Shown piece by piece: positions 1 through 10,260 of a DNA stretch of 64,000 nucleotides (position 1 is its first letter; every line of letters starts with the position of its first letter). The position numbers and the translations under genes were made by a program. The notes under the pieces were generated by a model, which was not told the origin of the DNA, made no database searches, and worked only from the letters and a program-made list of their open reading frames with translations. Source of the stretch: Cycas panzhihuaensis (lineage: Eukaryota > Cycadophyta); NCBI GenBank assembly GCA_023213395.1, contig CM041465.1, positions 74,655,741-74,719,740 on the forward strand, read 5' to 3'.

Positions 1-1825
1 AAATGAGATAGCATAAAATATGACACATGCAAGGGACGCCTGGGTGGAAGGGGCACCCGCAACGTTCTCCGCGTCCCCGAGTACCAGAAGCAACAAAGGT
101 CTCCTCTCTGCCGAGGGGAGACACCTATATACAACACAAAGATCTAGCAATATATGTCTAACAACATAAACGAGAGTCTAAATGTACATGCATCGATGTT
201 AATCCAATAAGGAAAATACCAAAGAAGAACGATCCAAATGAAAGGAAACAACAAGGTAAGCCTCGAGTGGCTCACCGCAATGGTGCCCAAACCTCTCCCC
301 AAGAGCCACGGGCGTGAGGAGAAAGTCAAGACTCAAGGTGGAAAACTACCGCAAGAAGGGGCAAGAAAGACCCAAAGACACCCACGGGAACCGGATGCTA
401 CGGGAGCAAACCGCAACCGGGAGCAAAGGTGGAGAAGAACCCGCGGTTGGGGCCTATGGATGGCACCCAAACTGAATAAAGGGTCCCAAGTCACCGCAAC
501 TTGTGATGTTGGTTTGGGCAACCAAGGGGAGCCGAACCCTTGTTTGCAAGCCAAGAGTAGCAGGCGAGAGGGAGGCTTTGAGGGCTTTGAGCCGCTTAGG
601 GAGCGTGGAAGGTGGTGCGGAATCCACCCGGCTCTCCCAAAGCCTATGCAACCTCAACGCCACGCTTTGGACAAAGAACGCAGTAAGAAGCAGAGGGAGA
701 GTGGCATGTTAGCCTCAAGAGGGAGGAAAACCAACTCTCAAGCAACAAATGAAAACAAATAAGTCAAGTGTAGATATCACCAAAACAAATACAAAGTGAA
801 GAGTACTGAAAGGGAGGCAAGGATTTGCCCCACCAAAAGGCACAAGAAGGGCCGGAACAAACAGATTCGAGTAGAGCAGCTGGGGGCCCCTATGGAGGGG
901 GAACGGAAACACTGCAAACGGGAGCTCGTGGATGCCTGGTAGAAAATTGAAACCGCTCAAAGGAGCCCTCTCCAAGGCGTTTGAGGGCCGAGAGAATGTC
1001 TCGCCTAAGCCAAAGGAGAGCTGGTCAGATGAAGAGTGCAGTCCGCTTGTTGCAAAGCAGAAGAGAGCAGAGCAGGAGAGTGTTCCTCTTGAGAGTAAAT
1101 CCAAAAGTGAGCAAAAAGATCCAAAGAGACCTCCAAAACGAGCCAAAAGATGTTTAAGTACTAAAGCAAAACCCTAAAGTACGCGAATAGGCACTACCGA
1201 GGGAGAAAGGCGAACCACGTGGGCGCTTAATAAATGCGAAATTGCCACCATGGATTTTAAAAACAACAGACAACAGATCGTGAGAAACTTTAGCGGTATC
1301 GCGAATATTCCAGCGCAGACTGCTGAAAATTGGGCCCGATCGCAAGATCACGGCAGATGCCAAGATTACTGGCAGATGCACCAGAGACATAAATGGGGCC
1401 CACCAACCGTCCAGTCGGGGCAAACGCCGAAAAAGGCTAAAGGACAACTAAAACACCCACCCGGGAGCAAACAAGCCAAGAAACGGGCCCACGGGAGCAG
1501 AAATGGGACCCCAAATGAGGTGGCAAGCTAACCAAGCGACGATGAGACATCACACGGTGGAGGTGGCGCAAACCCGGGATCCGTGGAGAGAGGAGGGCGA
1601 TGCGGAAGTAATCGGTCACCAAGGTGCCACACTCGCTAAGAGTGTGCCCTCGCTATAGTGCCATAGGCTAAACATAGGTGTGGACGACGACCGTGCCGCC
1701 CACAAAGTCATACGATGCAAACATGTAAGGCATAATCAAGACATAAAAGTGATGATAATGCTAGTGACATACCTGCACTTACCTGAGTCGGTGATTCCGT
1801 ATCCATTCCCGGAAGCCGGGAAACA
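1..1825 (-). repeat. Family T long terminal repeat, minus strand, cut by window edge
   Basis: Read on the minus strand, this matches the first ~1.8 kb of the two LTRs of element T (29120-31713 and 42976-45540). The LTR tip at 1825 begins TGTTTCCCGGCTTCCGGG, followed by the same GACTCAG|GTAAGT stretch, the CACACTC...GAGTGTG hairpin, and further shared blocks down to the window edge. Sequence to the right of 1825 is unrelated, and is not T internal sequence. So this is either the 5' LTR of a minus-strand T copy running leftwards out of the window, or a solo LTR. The missing left end would decide. The open frames here are not conserved as protein and I do not call genes in them. Confidence 0.85.
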
Positions 1826-2494
1826 CATTCTTCTTCCTTATATGTTGAAGTAGTTCTTGCTTCGTTTAGGTCTTTTTAGAGGTTGTTATAACTATCTTCT
1901 TTACACCAGTATTATTCTACCAATTTCTAAAATATTGATCCTTGTGCTGCTAACATGGTGTGAAATTAATCCAATACATTCATCATGCATTTATGCTTGG
2001 TTTTAATGAGTTGGGGATCAATGAATGATGTGATGGTAATTATTACCCTAGCATGTTCCATTTGTTTTAAGAGTGGCGCTTGCATTTCTACCACTAGATT
2101 ATCATCTAATCCTTTGTCAGACAACATTCTAAATAGCTCACACCATGCCACCTCACTTTCCATAGTGGGTGACATTGATATATTTAAGTTTGATGCCAAT
2201 GCTTCTGAGACTTGATAAATGGGGACTAACTCTAATGCAACATTACTTTCATGTTAAAGATCATCATTGTTGTCTTCACTTGAAGTCAAATTTGAGTATT
2301 TTGTGATGTAGTTCTTATATGAATCTTCTAACTCTTTAAGTTCCTTAGAAGACACATTTATTCTATCTATTGTCACACCCTTCCTTCTTCTTAGTTTGTT
2401 TATCTATCCTTCCTTTTGCACTTTAGGCCTAACTTTCTTGGGTGCTTGCATGGTACTTCAGTGGAAGGTTGATAAGAGTAGTAGCATTGGGCTT
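1826..2494 (-). pseudogene. Unknown protein, C-terminal half, decayed and split by GO1
   Basis: Minus-strand frame with only a few stops and at least one indel. It contains a lysine/arginine-rich stretch near 2350-2400, an acidic serine-rich segment (TSSEDNNDDL) near 2260-2290, and a better kept part at 1966-2199 (ELFRMLSDKGLDD, then LLKQMEHARVI). I do not recognise the family. The reading frame continues into 5431-6370 once GO1 and one copy of its CTTAT target duplication are ignored, so both parts were one gene. It lies on the same strand as, and downstream of, the integrase of gypsy A. It could be an extra ORF of that element, or an independent gene or element. Confidence 0.55.
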
Positions 2495-2499
2495 CTTAT

Positions 2500-2723
2500 T
2501 GTTAGAATATTAATGTATATTTGATTTATCCCACATGCAAGTGGGTCCTACTCTCTCTATATTGACATGTACTATAAATACACAACATAGTGTATCATAT
2601 TGTAAGGTTGTTGTAAGGATGTTTTGTTAATACAATGGAGGTACCTTAAGGGTACCGTTCAATCCTGTGGAGGTGTGTTTTGTTCTGTTTGTAAATATCT
2701 TATTACAGGTCTATTTTCCAACA
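2500..2723 (+). repeat. GO1 5' LTR
   Basis: 224 bp, TG...CA ends. TATAAATA near 2574-2581 is a plausible TATA box. It is nearly identical to 5202-5425. Confidence 0.93.
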
Positions 2724-2739
2724 TGGTATTAGAGTGCCC
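2724..2739 (+). other. GO1 primer-binding site
   Basis: TGGTATTAGAGTGCCC starts directly after the LTR and resembles the initiator-Met tRNA primer site TGGTATCAGAGC common in plant copia elements. Confidence 0.8.
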
Positions 2740-4080
2740 AGGTTGAGAGAGGTATTTTTGTTCGGTATTAGAGTAGTGATTTGGGAGGTGCCATAACGTT
2801 GAAATTTTTGAAAAGCAATAGCGAAATTGAGACGAAATAGTTCGTTTCATAAAATTTGAGTGGTCGCACTATAGATTTTGGGGTGAAAGTGTGAAAACTG
2901 CAGCAGAATTAATTTTGGCCTGCATTTTTTTCGTCGCCATATTTTTGGGGCAGATTTGCAACCTCAACTTCAAGGAGCCATAACTTTGGCTACAGGTATC
3001 CAAATGACCTCAAATGTTTTTCTGATTCTATGCGTTTTTGAATTCTCTTTCTAATGGAAGTAGTTTGAGGTTCATCAGAGTTCAGAATAAAAAGTTATGA
3101 GTAATTTATCAGAAGGTACTATTACAGCCCCTAAAAACCCTAATTGTGAAATTCTTAAAGGGAGCATAACTTTTGATCTGGATATCAGAATTTAATTTAT
3201 GTATTTTGAGCTATACTTTTTTTTAGAAATAAGTTTTTAAGAATTTAAGGGTTTCATATTGATATGGTGACATGAATGAGGCAATGGTAATGAAGTGATT
3301 GTTTGAGGCTCTCTTATATATGTTGTGCATGGGAGAGTATTGTTACAAGTGAGATGATATTAAGTTATGTTGATGTGAATGTATTTGGCACTCTATTGGT
3401 GATTTGAAGTGCATGATGGTGATTGTTTAATGGAAAATTAAGTACCTTCTTACATGTGTTAGTATGAGAGAGCTATTGTGATGATGACATAGTATGGTAA
3501 TGAAGCGACAGTGCATGTGTTTGCATGAATGAGTTGGGTGGTATATGGTGACTTAGTGCTCCTTGGAATGTGATTTATGTGAAGGGACTTTATGGGCATG
3601 ATAAGACTAATTTGAGGGCAAGAAAGATAGTGATATGAGGTGATGAGATGCTTATTGCATGTGAGGTTAACATGACAAGATTGGGTAATTATTGGGCATG
3701 CTTTGAGGATGAGATTACGGATGTTTGATGATGTGTTCTAGTTGATTGAATGGGCAAAGAAGGATGAGTTTTTGTTGAAGTTACATGAGTTGCAAGTGTA
3801 ATGGCATGAGTTGTGTGTTTTGGGAAATCAAGTGAAGTGTGTGTCTTGGTAGCGATATGTGACATATATGATCATCGTGAGATTTATGTGGCATTGATTT
3901 GATGAAGTGAGTGTTTGGAATCTACGTGACTAGTTGGTGATATGTGAAATGGATAAGGCAATGATGTGATGATAAAGTCAATGATGTGAGATATGAGACA
4001 TGAGGAAATTTGTTGAGAGTGAGCAATATGTAAGTTACCAATGATAAGTGAGTTTATTGATTAAAAAAGGGACATGGCAT
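2740..4080 (+). other. GO1 untranslated leader
   Basis: About 1.3 kb without a supportable gene. The first part (2740-3240) reads like other copia leaders in this window, with motifs such as CCATAACTTTGG. From about 3240 the plus strand becomes strikingly poor in C and rich in G and T, up to the gag start. Confidence 0.6.
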
Positions 4081-4605
4081 ATGGACATGGCATTTAGAAT
4101 CATGGAGGATAATGATGTAGTTATATATGCTCCTGAATCAAATGAATATTACTTAAGGGATTCGTTTCTTCCAGTACCTAAATGCAATGGTGAAGACTAC
4201 TTCTTTTGGACAATTAAAATGAGATGTTTATTCATAGTTAGAGGTTTGTGGAAGATTGTTACTGATGAATATGATATCCCTAAGGATGAAGAAGAAAAGG
4301 AAATACTTGAGAAGAAAGATAGAAAAGCATTCATTATGATTAGAGCTACATTCAATGAGGTTGATCTTCCTTCCAGATTCCATTTTGTCATTCCTATGAT
4401 TCTACATACAAGTAATGCTAAAGAAGCTTGGGATTTTCTAAGGGAAGTATTTGAACAAACTCCTGAAGAAACACAATGAATGATTGAAAAAATAATTAAG
4501 GCTAGTTATGGTACAGGTACAATGAATGAAGAAAGTATCATCAACACTGATGAGACAGCATGTCAAGATGAAGAATGTTTGAGTACTGATGAAACTTCTC
4601 GTTGA
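4081..4605 (+). pseudogene. GO1 gag (copia type), nearly intact, one premature stop
   Basis: Structural protein that would form the virus-like particle. From the ATG at 4081 (alternative at 4102) the frame encodes the N-terminal copia gag fold: a FLPVPKCNGEDYFFWTIKMR segment (the LxGxNYxxW-type signature), then a helical UBN2-like region ending ...KEAWDFLREVFEQTPEE. A TGA at 4477-4479 interrupts it, but the frame continues as acidic sequence to 4605, so the stop probably arose from CGA. No zinc knuckle is visible. The GO2 gag at 51710 is homologous (compare DIIIFMPKKNEFWL with DVVIYAPESNEYYL). Confidence 0.8.
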
Positions 4606-4971
4606 ATACATTGATGAGATTACTGAGATGAAGACATTGAAAGTGATGAATTGATTTCAAGGAGATTGAATATGAATCCAATGGTTCTATAAAGGATGAG
4701 TCTTATATTGATGATATTCCTACTTTGAGTATTGATTCAAGTTTGAATGATATTTCTTCTTTGAGCATTGTTTCAAGTTCAAAGAGTATGCAAGTTGATC
4801 AAGACTCCACTCCTAAGGTTGAAGAAATCCTTTGTACATAGTGTTCAAGAGTTTATACAAGATAATGATGACAGCAAGTTGTGATTGAAGATGGTTATTT
4901 ACAAGATCTACATCATAATAAGACTAGACCAGGCACAATGAAGAATCATGATTTGCACTTGCTAGGCGCTA
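4606..4971 (+). other. GO1 degraded linker between gag and tail
   Basis: Acidic, serine-rich coding remnants are readable with frame changes (for example DESYIDDIPTLSIDSS near 4690-4740). Near 4880-4960 an IEDGYLQDLHH...HLLG stretch aligns with the start of the GO2 tail (IEDILDVHLK...HLIG). Confidence 0.45.
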
Positions 4972-5178
4972 CATCAACATCATCACTACAGGATTGAAGA
5001 CAGAAATCAAGCTAAGGATATCATCTTACAAAGGCATCAGTACAGAATTGAAGATGAAAATCAAGATGAAGACATCATTCTGCAACAAAGACATCACTAT
5101 AAGATTGAAGACAAGAATCAGGTTGAAGACATCATTCTCAAAACATTTCCAAGGATAAAGCATTGCAAATACAAATAA
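4972..5178 (+). pseudogene. GO1 C-terminal tail with ~18-residue repeats
   Basis: An open frame ends at TAA 5176-5178, 23 bases before the 3' LTR. It holds three tandem copies of an 18-19 residue unit: RIEDRNQAKDIIL at 4990, RIEDENQDEDIIL at 5044 and KIEDKNQVEDIIL at 5101. It ends KTFPRIKHCKYK. The same ending (KTIPRSRHCKFK) sits at the matching place in GO2, which argues for protein-level conservation. Function is unknown, and I recognise no domain. Confidence 0.55.
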
Positions 5179-5201
5179 CCCAAATGTACATTAAGGGTGA
5201 G

Positions 5202-5425
5202 TGTTAGAATATTAATGTACATTTGATTTATCCCACATGCAAGTGGGTCCTACTCTCTCTATATTGACATGTACTATAAATACACAACATAGTGTATCAT
5301 ATTGTAAGGTTGTTGTAAAGATGTTTTGTTAATACAATGGAGGTACCTTAAGGGTACCGTTTAATCTTGTGGAGGTGTGTTTTGTTCTGTTTGTAAATAT
5401 CTTATTACAGGTCTATTTTCCAACA
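5202..5425 (+). repeat. GO1 3' LTR (polypurine run just upstream)
   Basis: 224 bp, starting after TTAAGGGTGAG (5191-5201), a weak polypurine tract. It ends CCAACA followed by the CTTAT duplication. Confidence 0.93.
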
Positions 5426-5430
5426 CTTAT

Positions 5431-6370
5431 TACCTCAGGCAAGTGAAATTCTCATATAATAAAACCCTAAGAGGTAAAGGGTTAAGTTAAAACTAGATTG
5501 CCCTCCTATGACCAACTAGTGAAGTGATGTCTTTAACTTTTCCAATATGAATATTGATAAGTTGTAAACATCACCTTTTATAAGCCCCTATAAGTATGAT
5601 GTTGTCCATCAAGCTAAGGCATTGCAACATTGTTCTCCTAGTAACCATGTACACATAGGAACTATTACCACCATCACATTTATAGTTTTCAAATATGTAA
5701 CAAGAATACATTGTCCACCATGCTTGGTATGAAATTCTTTCTTACATATGGCCTGAATAGTTTGGTCCTTCATAGTTGCTATTAAATTTTCCACTTTTCA
5801 TACTTTATATCCCTGAGTTAGAAACCTTATTAGCCTTGCAACATCTTTTAGTTCCATGCTTATAATTTTTCCATTAATGGTTAATGTGCAAGTCATGGAG
5901 TTGTACCCATCAAGCACATCCTATAAACATTTAGAAGTTTTGGATAAAAATAGGAAATGAAGCTATCTAAACTACCCCAACATTGGTTAAATTTATACAC
6001 AATAGAGAATTTCAATCTTCCACTTCTAGCCACTTATGTAAGACTAGTGAATTTAATACTTGCCATTAAATATTTCATCCTTCTATTTCAAATGGAGTGT
6101 TTTCATCCTTATCCAGATTCTTTTCCAACTATCTTTGTGCAGACCATAAAAATGAAATGGTAGTTTGACTAAATTTTGCAAACCCTCCCCTACTAGACAT
6201 TTTCCAACTTCTTACAAAAAATAATGTTTGAATTACCTTCAACTTGTGTGTGCTATTATTAATACTTAAATCATCCTATGTGGCATAGGCTTTTTCTCCT
6301 TCTATGATTAATAATCATCCTCATGTCATGGTAGAATGCATTCCTTCAATGGCTAATCGACTAACATTCG
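5431..6370 (-). pseudogene. Unknown protein, N-terminal half, decayed
   Basis: Read right to left, one frame dominates despite scattered stops. Starting near 6370 it gives KTLSEIECKSISRLAIEG. At about 5900-5838 comes TLTINGKIISMELKDVARL. From 5794 follow MENLIATMKDQTIQAICKKE and CTWLLGEQ. Near 5540-5440 are LIKGDVYNLSIFILEKLKTS and SSFNLTLYLLGFYY. The INGKI...ELKDVARL stretch is reminiscent of the GxITITLxDVxxLLGL signature of plant mobile domain proteins, but the match is weak. It joins 1826-2494 in frame across GO1. The gene lies 3' of gypsy A integrase on the same strand with no LTR seen between, so it may be an extra ORF of A. Confidence 0.5.
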
Positions 6371-6835
6371 ATTTCACTCAATGTTTTGTTTTAAGTTGTT
6401 GTAAATGTAACTTTATATAGGCCATGGGTATGTTAGTGGTATGGTTATGTTGATGACATGGCATGGTTATAGGTGTGACCATTATACATTATGTGGCTAA
6501 TTTAGATGGTTGCATGGGGTTGGTCGATCATCCATGTCACTCAGATTGGCAGTGGGATCAAGACCAACCAACCATTGTGGCGTGGGTCAGTCAATGGGGT
6601 CAATCAATCCTTTCTTTTAATATATTTTATTTTATTTATTTTTAATTAAAAAAATAAAATCTAGATGGTGTTATAATAGGCTTTATCTAGTGATATTTGG
6701 TAAGTTTGTAATAGGCATTATTATTATTATTTATATAGTATTTGTATTATACAATTTAAGTTTTGATTTGTTAACAATACTTATCTAAGTATCTCCATTA
6801 ATTATTTATAGTTCAATTGCTCCATTACTAGTTTT
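6371..6835. other. Non-coding spacer downstream of gypsy A integrase
   Basis: No gene or LTR boundary recognised. It contains A/T-rich low-complexity sequence (6620-6660, TATTATTATTATTATT near 6718-6735) and a GC-richer patch near 6500-6600. Confidence 0.5.
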
Positions 6836-7778
6836 TTTTTCTTATAGAGAATGATTTGAGCCATCTAATTTTAAATTTGCATAACTTTATGAAGAGTTTG
6901 ACATCATATTTTAAAACTAAGTCTCCTTCCTTTAATGTTTTTACTTGAAGTGTTTTGTCATGCCACTTTTTCCTACATTGTTGTATGATATTTGTTGGTT
7001 ATTGTACCTATAATTGTTTCTTATCTAATCCCAAAAGTGCTTCAAGACAAGTTTCAAGACTGGCTACATCTAGCTATCATTCCTATACTACAATCCTTAG
7101 GCTTGGCACTAAGAATTCTATGGGAAGAACTACTTTTGTTCCATGTACTAATTGAAATGGAGTATGACTAGCAATAGTCTTGTATGTTATTCAAAAGGTC
7201 CATAGTACCAAATGTAATTGTTCTGCTTAGTTGTTTTTATTTACATTGCACAACTTGCATAACATTGTTACTAATATTTTATTGGTTGATTAAGCTTGAT
7301 ATTTTGTACATGGGTAGTAAGGATTGGATTTGTGATGTGCAATTATGAGTTATTGTGTTAAACAGTGAATTGTATCATTTATAAAGTGTATTCCTTTATC
7401 ACTTACCAATTCTAAGGATCAACTGAACCTTGTAATAATATTTTCATATAAGAATATAGTTGTACTTTATGTTGAATTATCTTGAAGTGCTTTTGCATCA
7501 ACCCACTAAGTAATATAGTCAATGGATACTACTATGCACTTCACCTAAGTCACCCTTGTAGCATGTTTAAAGGATCCTATAAAGCCTAGACCCCAACAAT
7601 CAAAAACTCCTTGAGCTAAAGATGGTTGTAAAGGCATAAAATCATGGTTTAAAGGTTGTCCCATTTGTTGACACATCACATTGCAATACATATTGTTATA
7701 TGTCCTTAAATAATTATGGCCACCATAGCCTTGATAATAAGACCTTTTGTGTTGTGGATTTTGCTCCAACATAGCCAC
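6836..7778 (-). pseudogene. Gypsy A integrase
   Basis: Integrase inserts the cDNA into the genome. Visible at 7545-7778 are the end of the zinc-binding domain (NVMCQQMGQPLNHDF; the second cysteine is present) and the start of the catalytic core, where the first catalytic Asp of WGLDFIG is Gly (WGLGFIG). Near 7400 LVSDKGIHFIN keeps the second Asp. Near 7275 the position of the catalytic Glu reads as a TAA stop (QA*STNKIL). The C-terminal module is readable down to about 6840 (DKTLQVKTLKEGDLVLKY). At least two catalytic residues are lost, so it is dead. Confidence 0.8.
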
Positions 7779-7849
7779 TCACAGTACCTTAACATGATTC
7801 CCTTAATATGCTTGAATTTCTTTGGGCATTACACATTTTCAAAGTACAT

Positions 7850-9110
7850 GATCTTTACTTAGTTTGTAAAGAAGCCCTCCTACTAGTTGATAGGGCATGG
7901 CTTTCTTTACCAGATCTCTTTATTGTTATGAAAGCATATCAATAGGAAATGACCTTATACTTAAGTATTCTATTATATCTTCATAACTAGATGGGGACAT
8001 TATTACTTGGAATAGTCTTGTATTAAGAAAATCATCATTTACTCCTATAAGTTATTCACCTGTGTGAATTCTAGAGAAGTGATCTGCAACCACATGTGCA
8101 CATCCTAGTTAAATCACAACCTTAAAATTAAATTCTTAAAGTAGTAATAGCCATCAATTAATTCTCCTTTGAATGATTGATTTATTAACCATGTATAAAA
8201 GAGCTTGATGATCAACATAAAAAATAAAGGGGTTGGCTACTAAGCAATGATAAAACTTTTGCACTGCATAAATCATTCATAAACCTTCCCTTTCTATTAT
8301 TGAATAGTTTTTTTTTTGCTGTGCTTAGTCATTTATTTGTAAAGTAAATGGGTAAGTGAAGTTTGTAACTTCCCTCTGAGGATAGCGTACATCTTATCAC
8401 TATTTGTGATGTACCAACATAAATGTGGGATTCTTTAGACCAATTTGGGAAGGCTAAAATTGGAGTTATAATGAGTCTCTTTTTCAAATACTCAATTGCT
8501 TTCTATTATTCATTCTGCCCTACAAATTTTGCTCCTTTATGTAATAATTCTTATAAGGGGTATGCTATCTGGGACAAACTTTTTATGAACTTTCAGTAAT
8601 ATCCAACATGTCCAAGGAATGCTTGGACTATGACTACATCTATTGGTGGTGCTATTCATTATAATTTTTATCTTATTAAAGTATATTTTCAAGCCTTATG
8701 CACACATGATGTGGCCCAACAATTTATCATATGGAACCAAAAATTGATATTTCTTTGGATTTAATTATAGCTTTGCTAGTCTGTAGACCTCTAAAGCATT
8801 CTTTTAATATCGACAAATGACCTTGATTCTTTGGAATATTGCTAAAGCATTTCATAGTCCAAATGGCATGTGATTATACGCAAAAATCCCAAAGTGTGCA
8901 ATGAATATACTTTTTAACTTATTATTTTTAGTAATACTAATTTGGTTGTAACCAAAAAATCCATCTAAAAATGAGTATACTCCATGCCCTACAACTTCTT
9001 CTAATACGATATTAGTAAATTGTATTAGAAATAGGCCTTTGTGAGTTACTACATTTAATTTTTGAAAATCCACACAAATTCAAAGTTTGGTATTCTTCAT
9101 AGGAACGACC
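7850..9110 (-). pseudogene. Gypsy A reverse transcriptase and RNase H
   Basis: The best kept part, 9073-8852, reads DFQKLNVVTHKG, then VYSFLDGFFGYNQISI and FAYNHMPFGL, the classical gypsy RT palm motifs. Downstream (8600-8450) fragments such as FIKSLSQIAYPL and AIEYLKKRL mark the connection region. Near 8440-8380 ESHIYVGTSQIV corresponds to the RNase H start. Many stops and frameshifts make it non-functional. Confidence 0.8.
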
Positions 9111-9489
9111 ATAATCGATGAAACCCATTTACTCGTTTTTACATAAAATGTAATCTTTGCATTGACCTGCGCTACATATTTTAGATTCATTTGGTATAAT
9201 CAATGTTTCATGGCTTTGGCCCTAGGTATTAACTCAATTTTATGTTCGCATAAGTCTTTCGGTATACTTATCAAGTCTTTGTAGGCCCGTGTGAATACAT
9301 CTTTATATTGTAAAAATATTGTTGTAGCTGCTTTTATCAACATGGGATCCCACCCTTCACCTATTTTAATAGTCTGCATTTTTTGCTTAGATCCTAAATT
9401 AATTAGTCATTAAGGAGGTTCATTGTAAAAGATTTATTCATTAATATGGAATTTGTATGAAAATTCCTTAAGTATTGGTTGTTCCCTTA

Positions 9490-10260
9490 CTATGACTTCA
9501 GAGAATGGGTTGGGTATTCTTTTGTATGGCTAGTTGTTTCACCTGTATTCTCTAGTAGATGTATAATTTTAGGATTCCATGGTTCAACATTGATTAAATA
9601 ACATGAACGTGAAAAGATTTCATAGTCTTGTTGTTGCCAATGAAACAATCCATTATCCAAATCTACTTCATCTATAGAACATAGATCTAAATATAGAATA
9701 CCTCCAATGGACTCACATATATTATCATTATCAAACTGTACATTCAATGGATGTTGATCATCATTTATTTCTACATCATCATGATAATTATTATTATTAT
9801 CATTCTCCTCTGAGGAGCTTGAATCCATTAGCTCATCATTTATTATGAGATGATTTAAATCTATTAACATTTTCTTTCCATTATGTTTGATTGCTAATGT
9901 GTTGTGCCTCCATATTGGACAATGCATGAACCACATAACCATGGTCATCCTAATAGTGCATTATAAGATGGTGGCATCCCATCTATCATAGGAATGATTA
10001 TAAAATCTATAACAAATACATGATTCCAAATATGAATCTTTTATGCCATCATCATCCCTAAGGGTTGTACACCATGTTGATCTACTAATCTTAATCGAAA
10101 TCTAGGTGGCCATAGTAGGGCCTGCCCACTCTTTCCCAAGTTGTTACAAGTATAACATTTACTATTATGCCTCTATCTACCACTATGTGTTCCAAGATAT
10201 ACCGTAAGAATTTTATAGTAACTTCTATATCTTGGTCAACTCTTAAAGATCTAACATAAC
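9490..10260 (-). pseudogene. Gypsy A aspartic protease and linker
   Basis: 9870-10200 aligns in pieces with retropepsin of plant gypsy elements, including LGKSGQALLWPPRFRLRL followed by VDQHGVQPL. The active-site DxGxS is not clearly readable. 9490-9948 is a relatively open stretch with a serine/acidic run (DSSSSEENDNNNN), a protease-to-RT linker rather than a domain. Confidence 0.65.

Larger units (their letters stand above)
2500..5425 (+). mobile_element. GO1: gag-only copia-like LTR retrotransposon
   Basis: Complete element of 2,926 bp with 224-bp LTRs beginning TGTTAG and ending CCAACA, flanked by perfect CTTAT duplications (2495-2499 and 5426-5430). A Met-type primer-binding site follows the 5' LTR, and a purine-rich run precedes the 3' LTR. 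The only recognisable coding is a copia-type gag and a short C-terminal tail. No protease, integrase or reverse transcriptase is visible, so it must have moved using another element's enzymes. The LTRs differ at about 4 of 224 positions by eye, making it one of the younger insertions here. It splits the unknown minus-strand ORF. It resembles the class described as terminal-repeat retrotransposons with GAG (TR-GAG). Confidence 0.9.

Noticed and set aside
238-762. 174-codon plus-strand frame in the left T LTR
   Set aside because: It runs antisense through LTR sequence, is not kept in the other two T LTRs and has no domain-like pattern.
2500-5425. GO1 considered as a truncated autonomous copia element
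   Set aside because: Gag, tail and intact LTR ends are present with no pol remnants at all, and GO2 has the same layout, so a gag-only design fits better.
1826-6370. Unknown ORF considered as gypsy gag or envelope
   Set aside because: No zinc knuckle, no gag helical signature, and no clear signal peptide or transmembrane pair. A separate gag for gypsy A exists at 10261-11845.
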